Assembly: GCF_001708505.1 (NCBI RefSeq)
Contig: NZ_CP015992.1
Span: forward strand, 4,898,001-4,962,000
Direction of reading: 5' to 3'
Source: Pseudomonas sp. TCU-HL1
Lineage (GTDB): Bacteria > Pseudomonadota > Gammaproteobacteria > Pseudomonadales > Pseudomonadaceae
DNA length: 64,000 nt
Below are positions 54,725 to 62,407 of the stretch, one piece after another. Both the position numbers and the translations under genes were made by a program. The notes beneath the pieces are model-generated. The model saw only the letters and a list, made by a program, of their open reading frames with translations. It was not told where the DNA came from and did not search any database. The number at the start of each line of letters is the position of its first letter. Position 1 is the stretch's first letter.

Positions 54725-55867
54725 ATGTCGTCCCTGTCCCCCACCCTCGAACTTGCCTGCGACCTTATTCGCCGACCGTCTGTCACCCCGGTCGACGAAG
54801 GTTGCCAGGACCTGATGATGCGTCGCCTGGAAGCCGCCGGCTTCCGTATCGAGCGCATGCGCATCGAGGATGTGGAAAACTTCTGGGCCATCCGTGGCGG
54901 TGAAGGCCCGGTACTCTGCTTCGCCGGCCACACGGATGTGGTTCCCACTGGCCCGGTGCAAGCCTGGCAGCACCAGCCGTTCGATGCCCTGATCGATGAG
55001 CAGGGCATGCTCTGCGGCCGCGGCGCGGCCGACATGAAAGGCAGCCTCGCGGCCATGGTGGTAGCGGTCGAGCGCTTCATCGCCGAGCACCCGCAGCACA
55101 AAGGCGCCATCGCCTTCCTAATCACCAGTGACGAAGAGGGCCCCGCCCATCACGGCACCAAGGCCGTGGTCGAGCGACTGGCCGCCCGTGGTGAGCGCCT
55201 GGACTGGTGCATCGTCGGCGAGCCGTCGAGTACCTCCCTAGTGGGTGACGTGGTGAAGAACGGTCGTCGCGGCTCCCTGGGCGGCAAGCTGACCGTGCGC
55301 GGCGTGCAAGGCCACGTGGCCTACCCGCACCTGGCGAAGAACCCCATCCACCTGGCCGCACCAGCCCTGGCCGAACTGGCCGCCGAGCACTGGGATGACG
55401 GCAACACGTTCTTCCCGCCGACCAGCTTCCAGGTCTCCAACCTCAACTCCGGCACCGGCGCCACCAACGTGATCCCCGGTGAACTGGTGGCGGTGTTCAA
55501 TTTCCGCTTCTCGACCGAATCCACCGTGGAAGGCCTGCAGCGCCGCGTCGAGACGGTCCTCGACAAGCACGGGCTGGACTATCACCTGGAATGGGCCTTG
55601 TCCGGCCTGCCCTTCCTCACCGAACCGGGCGAATTGCTGGACGCGGTGTCCGCCAGCATCAAGGCCATCACCGGCCGCGACACGACACCCTCCACCAGCG
55701 GCGGCACGTCCGATGGCCGTTTCATCGCCACCATGGGCACCCAGGTGGTCGAGTTGGGCCCGGTGAATGCCACCATCCACCAGGTGAACGAGCGGGTACT
55801 GGCCAGCGACCTCGACCTGCTGACCGATATCTATCAACAGACCCTGGTCCGCCTGCTCGCCCAATGA
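54725..55867 (+). CDS. dapE: Succinyl-diaminopimelate desuccinylase
   Basis: 380 residues, M20 metallopeptidase family. It hydrolyses N-succinyl-LL-DAP to LL-DAP and succinate. Zinc ligands and catalytic residues lie in CFAGHTDVVP (H69, D71), GRGAADMKG (D103) and SDEEGPAHHG (E137/E138), with STSGGTSDGRF near the C terminus. The start ATG 54725 (MSSLSPTLEL) matches the family. It overlaps rlmA by ATGA. Together with dapC and dapD it gives three steps of the succinylase branch in this window. Confidence 0.96.
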   Translation: MSSLSPTLELACDLIRRPSVTPVDEGCQDLMMRRLEAAGFRIERMRIEDVENFWAIRGGEGPVLCFAGHTDVVPTGPVQAWQHQPFDALIDEQGMLCGRGAADMKGSLAAMVVAVERFIAEHPQHKGAIAFLITSDEEGPAHHGTKAVVERLAARGERLDWCIVGEPSSTSLVGDVVKNGRRGSLGGKLTVRGVQGHVAYPHLAKNPIHLAAPALAELAAEHWDDGNTFFPPTSFQVSNLNSGTGATNVIPGELVAVFNFRFSTESTVEGLQRRVETVLDKHGLDYHLEWALSGLPFLTEPGELLDAVSASIKAITGRDTTPSTSGGTSDGRFIATMGTQVVELGPVNATIHQVNERVLASDLDLLTDIYQQTLVRLLAQ

Positions 55868-56670
55868 AGCTCATCTGCCCCCTTTGCCAGGGCGCCCTGA
55901 GCACCCGCGACCAGGGCCTGGTGTGCCCGGCCAACCACAGCTTCGACCGCGCGCGCCAGGGCTACTACAACCTGCTGCCGGTGCAGCACAAGAAGAGCCG
56001 CGACCCAGGCGACAACGCCACCATGGTCGAGGCTCGTCGGCGCTTCCTCGACGGGGGGCACTATGCGCCGCTGGCTTCCCGCCTGGCGGCCCTCGCCGCG
56101 GAGCGCGATCCGGAAACCTGGCTGGATATCGGCTGCGGCGAAGGCTATTACACCGGCCAACTGGGCATGGCGCTGCCGGCAACCGACGGCTACGCCCTCG
56201 ACATCTCCCGCGAGGCGGTGAAGCGAGCCTGCCGCCGCGCCCAGCAGCTTCACTGGATGGTCGCGAGCATGGCACGCGTGCCCCTGGCCGATGGCAGTTG
56301 CGATCTGCTGGCCAGCGTCTTCAGCCCGCTGGACTGGCAGGAAGCCCTGCGCCTGCTGGCGCCCGGCGGCGGCCTGCTGCGCATGGGGCCGACCCGCGAG
56401 CACCTGCTGGAACTGCGCGAGAAGCTGTACGACGAAGTCCGCGACTACGACGACCAGAAGCACCTGGCACAGATTCCCGACGGCATGCGCCTGGCCCACA
56501 GCGAAACCCTGAGCTATCGCCTGAATCTGGCCGATGCAGACGCCCGCACCGACCTGCTGGCCATGACACCCCATGGCTGGCGCGCCAGCGCCGAGCGTCG
56601 CGCCGCGGTGATCGCCGAAGCGTTCGAAGTGACGGTATCCATTCGCTACGATTGGATCGAGAGAATCTAG
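55864..56670 (+). CDS. rlmA: 23S rRNA (guanine-N1) methyltransferase RlmA
   Basis: 268 residues. It methylates G745 (E. coli numbering) of 23S rRNA. An N-terminal zinc finger is formed by C5, C8, C21 and H25 (CPLC...CPANH), followed by a SAM-binding Rossmann domain with WLDIGCGEGYYT. HKKSRDPGDNATMVEARRRFLD is a family signature. The start overlaps the dapE stop as ATGA, so it is coupled to dapE. Confidence 0.94.
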   Translation: MKLICPLCQGALSTRDQGLVCPANHSFDRARQGYYNLLPVQHKKSRDPGDNATMVEARRRFLDGGHYAPLASRLAALAAERDPETWLDIGCGEGYYTGQLGMALPATDGYALDISREAVKRACRRAQQLHWMVASMARVPLADGSCDLLASVFSPLDWQEALRLLAPGGGLLRMGPTREHLLELREKLYDEVRDYDDQKHLAQIPDGMRLAHSETLSYRLNLADADARTDLLAMTPHGWRASAERRAAVIAEAFEVTVSIRYDWIERI

Positions 56671-56682
56671 AGAGCCCTCCCC

Positions 56683-57054
56683 ATGCGCCAACCCGATATC
56701 GAGATCTACCTCAAGGACGCCGACCAGGAAGCCGTCACCCAGTGGCTCAACGAGGCGCTGGGCCCCTGCACGCCCTGGCAACAGAAAGGGCAGACCTTCA
56801 AGTGCCTGGCCGGGGATATTCCCGTCACCTGGCTGCCCAAGGCCGTGGGCAAGTGGCACAGCCTCTACCTGGAGAGCGACGCATCGCCCTGGCAGGATGA
56901 TCTGGGCTGCGCCCGCGCGGCCTTTGCGGCCCTCGGGGTAGAAATTCGCTGCGCACCGGGCGGCTGGCAGGAAGCACAGGGCGAGGAGGACGCCGATCGC
57001 TGGATCAAGGTGAACGCGGAAGGCGAAGAGGAATTCATCTGGCGCACGGACTGA
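56683..57054 (+). CDS. Conserved protein of unknown function
   Basis: 123 residues, acidic, no signal peptide or transmembrane segment. I recognise no catalytic motif. Features are a Trp-rich sequence (TPWQQKG, VTWLPKAVGKWHSLYLES, GGWQEAQ, DRWIKV) and an acidic C terminus EGEEEFIWRTD. It starts 12 bp after rlmA and ends at a terminator, so it is the last gene of dapE-rlmA-this gene. As I recall, a homologue sits in the same place in P. aeruginosa. Conservation beside rlmA suggests but does not show a translation-related role. Confidence 0.75.
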   Translation: MRQPDIEIYLKDADQEAVTQWLNEALGPCTPWQQKGQTFKCLAGDIPVTWLPKAVGKWHSLYLESDASPWQDDLGCARAAFAALGVEIRCAPGGWQEAQGEEDADRWIKVNAEGEEEFIWRTD

Positions 57055-57097
57055 CGGGGCAGCCCGGCTTCGTCGCGCTGGAGCGCAGGAACCGTAG

Positions 57098-57134
57098 AAA
57101 GCAAAAGGCCCGTCAGTGACGGGCCTTTTGCTTT
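57098..57134. terminator. Bidirectional terminator between the rlmA operon and csp
   Basis: An almost perfect 18-bp palindrome centred on one base: AAAGCAAAAGGCCCGTCA, then G, then its reverse complement. The A-run on one side and T-run on the other give U-tracts in both directions, so it should stop both convergent transcripts. Confidence 0.9.
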
Positions 57135-57140
57135 GGAGTC

Positions 57141-57350
57141 TCAGACCTTGGCGACGTCTTCCGCCTGCAGGCCTTTCTGACCCTGGATCACGGAAAACTC
57201 TACCTTCTGGCCTTCCAGCAGAGAGCGGTGGCCCTCGCCGCGGATAGCGCGGTAGTGAACGAATACATCAGGACCGCTTTCGCGCTGAATGAAACCATAG
57301 CCCTTGGCGTCATTGAACCACTTGACGGTTCCGACCTCACGATCAGCCAT
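57141..57350 (-). CDS. Cold-shock domain protein (CspA family)
   Basis: 69 residues, one cold-shock domain that binds single-stranded RNA/DNA. RNP1 is KGYGFIQR, RNP2 is VFVHYRAI, and the family start GTVKWFNDAKG is present. GGAGAGAG precedes ATG 57350. The region before it suggests a long untranslated leader. Which Csp paralogue this is, and whether it is cold-induced, cannot be told from sequence. Confidence 0.95.
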   Translation of the reverse strand: MADREVGTVKWFNDAKGYGFIQRESGPDVFVHYRAIRGEGHRSLLEGQKVEFSVIQGQKGLQAEDVAKV

Positions 57351-57677
57351 TACTGCTCTCTCCAACTCGCAATTTTATTGTGTGCCCCCTTTAGTGGGGG
57401 TTTCGACAGTGCGGTAAAGACGTTCTTCTTGTTATATCCAACCCCGGCCGAATCAAGCTTGGAGCGGGTATTCGAATGGCGTTCTTTTTATGACCGCGAC
57501 CGGAGTATACGACAAGAGTTCGCGCTGAAAAGCACTTTTTTATGACCGTGCAGAACGGCCGTGCCACGCGGGCTGGACGCCCTTTTTTGGTTCTTTTGGC
57601 GTACAAAATGGGGCATAAGGAAAGGCGGACATGAACGAGCTTTTGTCCATTATTCCGCCTTCCTTCAATAACTTGCG
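57351..57677 (-). promoter_or_regulatory. csp leader and promoter region, plus the 3' end of the upstream operon
   Basis: 327 bp without a gene. A -10-like TATACT (57509-57504) would start transcription near 57497, giving a leader of about 147 nt, typical of csp mRNAs. In the leader a CCCCC-TTTAGT-GGGGG hairpin lies near 57393-57408. TTTTTATGACCG occurs twice (57485-57496 and 57537-57548). At 57617-57665 a stem AAGGAA-GGCGGA / TCCGCC-TTCCTT follows the DUF4340 gene and probably ends its transcript. Confidence 0.5.
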
Positions 57678-58673
57678 CTATTTGGCAGCAAGTACATCCT
57701 CGAGCTTCTTGGCCAATGCCTGATATTGGAATGGCTCCAATCGATAGGCCCAATCCAGTTTGCCGGGCACCTGCTCATCGCCAAGTTTCCGCTTGTCCTT
57801 GAGCACCAGCCAGGGCTGCTCGCCCTGCCCATAGACCTGGCCACGCAACTCCCCGCCGCCAAAGGTGGAGAGGCTGAACTCCAGCAGCGGCTTGCCCTTG
57901 AACTTCACCTGCGCCAGGGGCGCATTGTCGGCGAACTCCAGAGCGGAAAAGAGCGTCGCCATGCCGTTCGCCGCCGCCTCATGAGCCAGGCGACGGCCCT
58001 TGGGCATTTGCCTGGGCTTGAGGTTGGGCTCTTCCGCAGAATCCCGGTAGACGGTCAGGCGAGTGCCATTCGGATACGCCACCTCCACTTGCCGGATGCT
58101 GGTGAAGGGGACCTCGACGATCCGACGATCCTGCCAGTTGAGCTCAGTGGCCGGCATGGGCAGCAGTTGATCGATCAACCAGACCTGGTTGTCCCCATAG
58201 AGCCGCACCAATTGCCCGCTGCCCTGTTGCGCCGACCTGCCCACCAGCAGCTCCAGAGGTGCATCGCTGCCGCGTAGCAACGTGATGCGCGTGCCCTGCT
58301 CGTCCGGATTGCCTTTGTCAGCCAGGCCAACCCGTCCGTGCAATGCGGGATTGGCCGTCTTGGCTTCCACCTTGCGCGCTTCTGACAACGCCCTCAGGAG
58401 GCTCGCCACAGACTGTCCCGCTGCCGGATAGTCGGCCTTGGCCGGCAATACCCAGACGTCCCCCCTGCGCTCCAGGCGCAGGTCGGGCTGCTCGGGGCGC
58501 CGCACGTCCAGCGCGGTCACCGCGGCCAGCTTGCCTTGCAGGTCGGGCAGCAGCAGCTCGCGACTGACGCTGGTCTGCTGCGGCTGCGGCCGCGAGCGTT
58601 CCTGCTGGATGAAATAGGCGCCCCCCAGGCCAGCAGCAAGCAGGCCGAGCATGATCAGGCTTTTGCGTCCCAT
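57678..58673 (-). CDS. DUF4340-type membrane-anchored protein of a GldG-like ABC system
   Basis: 331 residues. A GAGGAGGA site precedes ATG 58673. The N terminus has one membrane anchor (about 4-20, KSLIMLGLLAAGLGGAYFI), then a predicted periplasmic beta-rich domain with the DUF4340 pattern (VWVLPAKADYPAAG, VTALDVRRPEQPDL, and duplicated TRLTVYRDS, RITLLRGSD segments). It is the last of four genes ATPase-permease-GldG-like-this one, 10 bp after the GldG-like gene. A role as extracytoplasmic partner of that ABC system is inferred from context; the substrate is unknown. Confidence 0.75.
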   Translation of the reverse strand: MGRKSLIMLGLLAAGLGGAYFIQQERSRPQPQQTSVSRELLLPDLQGKLAAVTALDVRRPEQPDLRLERRGDVWVLPAKADYPAAGQSVASLLRALSEARKVEAKTANPALHGRVGLADKGNPDEQGTRITLLRGSDAPLELLVGRSAQQGSGQLVRLYGDNQVWLIDQLLPMPATELNWQDRRIVEVPFTSIRQVEVAYPNGTRLTVYRDSAEEPNLKPRQMPKGRRLAHEAAANGMATLFSALEFADNAPLAQVKFKGKPLLEFSLSTFGGGELRGQVYGQGEQPWLVLKDKRKLGDEQVPGKLDWAYRLEPFQYQALAKKLEDVLAAK

Positions 58674-58683
58674 ACAGTCCTCC

Positions 58684-60519
58684 TCAAGCCTTGCGTCGAC
58701 GGCGCCAGAACCACAGCACCAGCACACCCAGTGTCAGCACCAGCGGCACCAGGACGATGTTGATGAGTTTCAGGGTCCGCCCAAGGTCCTCGATGCTGGC
58801 ATTGAGCTGGAATCGCACCTCGCGCAGTTCCTTGCGGATACGCACCTTTTCCTGGATGAACCGTTGCAGCGCAGCCTGTTGCTCCGGGGTCAGCTCCAGG
58901 GCCTTTGCCGGGTCCTGGTTCTGCTGCAACGCAGCCAGTTGCTGCTCGGTGTCAGTCAGTCGTTGCTGGAGCTCCTGCTCCTGCTCACGGAACTTCACCT
59001 CGGCATCGCGCTGGAGCTTTTCCACCACCTCGAATGGACGACTGAACCGGCCACGGGACCGAACGCTGATGAGCGCCTCGGAGCCGGCCAGGTTATCCAG
59101 GGCGTTGATGGCGAAGCCGGAGTTGTCGGCCCAGGGCTGTGGCACACGCTGGCCGAAGAAGTCCTGCACCTGCACCCACATGCGGTCGCTCAGCATGTCG
59201 GTATCGGCGACCGCGATCACATTGATGTTCGCCGCCGACTTGAGTCCATCCTTGCGACCTTCGATGCCGTTGGGGAAGGCCGACTCCGCAGGACCGCTGA
59301 TGCGCGCAGCGATGGTATAGCGTTCACCGGTAGGCTTGAGCTCGCGGATCAGTTCCTCGGGGTCGGCGAGCATGCCGAAGCGCTGCACGTCGAAGGGCAT
59401 GGAGTACTCGGAACTCTGGATCAGCGGCACGAAGCGGGTCCTGGCGCCATCCAGCGGTTTGAGGATACCGGCGGTGGCGACGGTGATGTTCTCCAGGCCC
59501 GCGGTGCTGATATCCCCCTGGTCAAAGCTGCCCCTGGGCAGGTTGAGCCAGGCCGCGTGACGAGCAGGTGGCTTGTCCGGCCCCATGCTCACCGACATGG
59601 CGTTGGCGCCGTCACCCAACACCTTGCCCGGCACCATCTGTACGCCCCAGGCCTTGAACAGGTTGTCCAGGTCGGAGGACTTGTCGCCGCCCGGCTCGCC
59701 TGGCAGTTCCATGCCGTTGTCGGCTTCACTCCAGGGGTCGACGAAGGCCAGCAGCTTGCCACCACGCAGGACGAACTGGTCGATGGCGTACCGGGTCTGT
59801 TCCGACAGGTCCTTCGGGTGCACCAGCAGCAGCACCGAGACTCGCTCGGGAATCTGGTCGATGTCGCGCTTCAGGCTCTCGATCTGGAACAGTTGGCGAA
59901 CTTCCTCCATCACCATCCAGGACGGTGTTGGCTGGCGGCTTGCCATGTCGAAGCCGCCGTTGAGGGGCAGCCCGGAGAGTACGCCCACCACGGGGCGTTC
60001 CGGCTTGGCCAGGCCCTGCACCAGGCGGCTGATCTCGTATTCGAGGAACTCCTCCTGGTCCAGCGGGAAGAACGGAATGATCTGCGTGTCGTCGACGCCA
60101 TTGGTGCCGGCCAGGCCGAAGTACACCTGGTCTCCGCCTTGCTGCAGCGGAACGGCCTGCAGGCCGAACTCGGCAGCCTTGTCCTCGTTTTCGGAGAAGG
60201 GTTCGGGGTCGATGATGTGCAGCTTGATCTTGCCGTCGGCAGCCCGCTCGTATGCTTTCAGCATCTCTTCGACACGTCGCGCGTAGTTGCGCAGCACCAT
60301 CAGGTCCTTGGCGGTCTTGTCGGAGTAGAAGAAGTACAGGTTGATGGGCTCATCGATCTCGCGAAGGATCTTCTTCGTCCCGTCGGAAATGGTGTAGAGC
60401 TTCTGGTCGGTCAGGTCGACCCGCGCGTTGGTGAGGGTCAGCCCGGCGAGCATGTTGAACGCCAGGAAGGCCAGGGCGATCAACAGCAGCCCGGCACTGG
60501 AATACATCAGTCTTTTCAT
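58684..60519 (-). CDS. GldG-like ABC-system auxiliary membrane protein
   Basis: 611 residues. A membrane anchor at about 6-27 is followed by a large domain of the type found in GldG and IFT52-like proteins (LTDQKLYTISDGTKKILREID, SDKTAKDLMVLRNYARRVEEML, DPWSEADNG). A Gln/Glu-rich coiled coil (about 505-580) leads to a C-terminal transmembrane helix (about 588-605) and a basic tail KRRKA-like. The gene starts 2 bp after the permease stop. In Bacteroidetes GldG pairs with GldA/GldF in gliding; pseudomonads do not glide that way, so function here is open. Confidence 0.78.
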   Translation of the reverse strand: MKRLMYSSAGLLLIALAFLAFNMLAGLTLTNARVDLTDQKLYTISDGTKKILREIDEPINLYFFYSDKTAKDLMVLRNYARRVEEMLKAYERAADGKIKLHIIDPEPFSENEDKAAEFGLQAVPLQQGGDQVYFGLAGTNGVDDTQIIPFFPLDQEEFLEYEISRLVQGLAKPERPVVGVLSGLPLNGGFDMASRQPTPSWMVMEEVRQLFQIESLKRDIDQIPERVSVLLLVHPKDLSEQTRYAIDQFVLRGGKLLAFVDPWSEADNGMELPGEPGGDKSSDLDNLFKAWGVQMVPGKVLGDGANAMSVSMGPDKPPARHAAWLNLPRGSFDQGDISTAGLENITVATAGILKPLDGARTRFVPLIQSSEYSMPFDVQRFGMLADPEELIRELKPTGERYTIAARISGPAESAFPNGIEGRKDGLKSAANINVIAVADTDMLSDRMWVQVQDFFGQRVPQPWADNSGFAINALDNLAGSEALISVRSRGRFSRPFEVVEKLQRDAEVKFREQEQELQQRLTDTEQQLAALQQNQDPAKALELTPEQQAALQRFIQEKVRIRKELREVRFQLNASIEDLGRTLKLINIVLVPLVLTLGVLVLWFWRRRRKA

Positions 60520-60521
60520 GT

Positions 60522-61256
60522 TCAGTCGGCCTTTTTCAGATCGACCACCACAGCGGTGGCAGCCAGCCAGGCGGCGATCAGGGTGACGAAGTAGAGCAGG
60601 TCACGCAGGTCGATCACGCCCTTGCTGATGGCATCGAAACGGGTCAGGAAGCTCATCGAGGCCACGGCATCCAGCAGCCATTGGGGCGCCCAGGTGCTGA
60701 AGGCGTCCAGCACCAGCGGAAAGCCGCTGACGATGAACAGGAAGCACACGCTGACAGCGAGGATGAAGGCGATCACCTGGTTCTTCGCCAGCGCCGACAT
60801 GCAGGAGCCAATGGCAAGGAAGGCTCCAGCCAGCAACCAGCTGCCGATGTAGCCGGTGATGATGGCGCCATTGTCCGGCTCGCCCAGGTAGTTGACCGTG
60901 ATGACCATCGGGAAGGTCAGCAGCAGCGCCAGCCCGGCGAAGGCCCAGGCGGCGAGGAACTTGCCGGTGACCGCCTCGAAGCGGGTGATCGGCAGGGTCA
61001 TCAACAGCTCGATGGAGCCGGACTTGCGCTCTTCGGCCCAGAGGCGCATGGCGATGGCCGGCACCAGGAACAGGTACAGCCAGGGGTGGAAGTTGAAGAA
61101 GGGCGCGAGGCTCGCCTGGCCGCTTTCGTAGAAGCCGCCCAGATAGAAGGTGAAGACCCCGGACAGCACCAGGAAGATCACGATGAACACGTACGCCAGC
61201 GGAGTGGCGAAGTAACTCGCCAGTTCGCGCTTGAAAATCACCGGCAACTGTTTCAT
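60522..61256 (-). CDS. ABC-2 type permease (GldF-like)
   Basis: 244 residues with six predicted transmembrane segments (for example VFIVIFLVLSGVFTFYLGGF and FILAVSVCFLFIVSGFPLVL). RLWAEERKSGSIELLMTLPI is the conserved ABC-2/GldF coupling segment. It starts in an ATGA overlap with the ATPase gene and is followed by the GldG-like gene. Confidence 0.87.
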   Translation of the reverse strand: MKQLPVIFKRELASYFATPLAYVFIVIFLVLSGVFTFYLGGFYESGQASLAPFFNFHPWLYLFLVPAIAMRLWAEERKSGSIELLMTLPITRFEAVTGKFLAAWAFAGLALLLTFPMVITVNYLGEPDNGAIITGYIGSWLLAGAFLAIGSCMSALAKNQVIAFILAVSVCFLFIVSGFPLVLDAFSTWAPQWLLDAVASMSFLTRFDAISKGVIDLRDLLYFVTLIAAWLAATAVVVDLKKAD

Positions 61257-62176
61257 GCCGCTTCTCCCCGGGTCAGTCGGCGGAATACTTCGTCGAGTCG
61301 ACCGCGCTCCACATCCAGTTCCTTCACCTTCCAGCCCCGCGCATGAATCAATTGGTTCACCTGCGGGAAGATCACCTCACCCGGCTTAGCGAGGATGGTC
61401 AGGCCGCCAGGGATGCCGTTTTCCTCGATCCCGGCCACGCCCGGCAGGACCGCCAGGGCCAGCATGTCCAGCGGCTCGTCGGCGACCAGGGTGACTGCCT
61501 GGTGGTAGCGCGAGCGGCTTTCCAGCTCGAAGGGCGTGCCGTCGGCCACCACCTTCCCGGAAGCGATCACCACCGCGCGGGTACAGACCGCCGCGACCTC
61601 CTCGAGGATGTGGGTGGAGATGATCACGATCTTGTCGCGGGCCAGGCTCTGGATCAGTTGGCGAACCTGGTGCTTCTGGTTCGGGTCGAGGCCATCGGTG
61701 GGCTCGTCGAGGATCAGCACGCGGGGATCGTGGAGGATCGCCTGGGCAAGGCCGACGCGGCGCTTGAAGCCCTTGGAGAGCGTCTCGATGGACTGGCCGA
61801 GGACGTTCTCCAGTTCCACCTGGGCCGCCGCGTGCGCCACCCGCTCCTTCTTCAGCGCGCCGCGCAAGCCACGGATCTCGGCAATGAACTCGAGGAAGCC
61901 GCGCACCGTCATGTCGCCGTAGCAGGGGGCACCCTCCGGCAAATAGCCGATCTCCCGCTGGGCCCTGAGGGTCTGGGTCTGTATATCGAAGCCGAAGATG
62001 CTCGCGGTGCCGGATGTCGGCGCCAGGAAGCCGGTCAGCATCTTCATGGTGGTGGACTTGCCCGCGCCGTTGGGGCCAAGGAACCCCAGCACCTCGCCAG
62101 GTGCGACACACAAAGACAGGTTATCCACAGCGGTGTGCTGCGCAAAACGCTTGGTCAGACTGGTTATCTCGATCAT
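61253..62176 (-). CDS. ABC transporter ATPase (GldA-like)
   Basis: 307 residues from ATG 62176 (MIEITSLTKRF). Walker A GPNGAGKS is at 34-41, the signature LSKGFKRRVGLAQA and Walker B VLILDEPTDGLD follow, and ISTHILEEV carries the switch His. The extended C-terminal domain (about 220-307) is typical of the GldA/CcmA-type exporters. It heads the four-gene operon and diverges from plsB with 231 bp between starts. Confidence 0.9.
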   Translation of the reverse strand: MIEITSLTKRFAQHTAVDNLSLCVAPGEVLGFLGPNGAGKSTTMKMLTGFLAPTSGTASIFGFDIQTQTLRAQREIGYLPEGAPCYGDMTVRGFLEFIAEIRGLRGALKKERVAHAAAQVELENVLGQSIETLSKGFKRRVGLAQAILHDPRVLILDEPTDGLDPNQKHQVRQLIQSLARDKIVIISTHILEEVAAVCTRAVVIASGKVVADGTPFELESRSRYHQAVTLVADEPLDMLALAVLPGVAGIEENGIPGGLTILAKPGEVIFPQVNQLIHARGWKVKELDVERGRLDEVFRRLTRGEAA

Positions 62177-62407
62177 GGCCTCTAGTCCCGTAGGGAGCAG
62201 CCCCTGGCCATGCTGGCCACAGGGGCCCTGCAAAAACGCTGCCGGACTATAAGGAGTCCGCCGACGCCATTGCAAGACAGACACCGAAGCGAAAAGTTGC
62301 AGGAAAATTCATCGGAAAACGACCGTCCACGCCTTTTTGCGACCCAACGGCGAATGCGGCAAACTAGCCGCCCCGAGCAATCGCTCGTTTCACAGCCTTT
62401 CCGCGCC

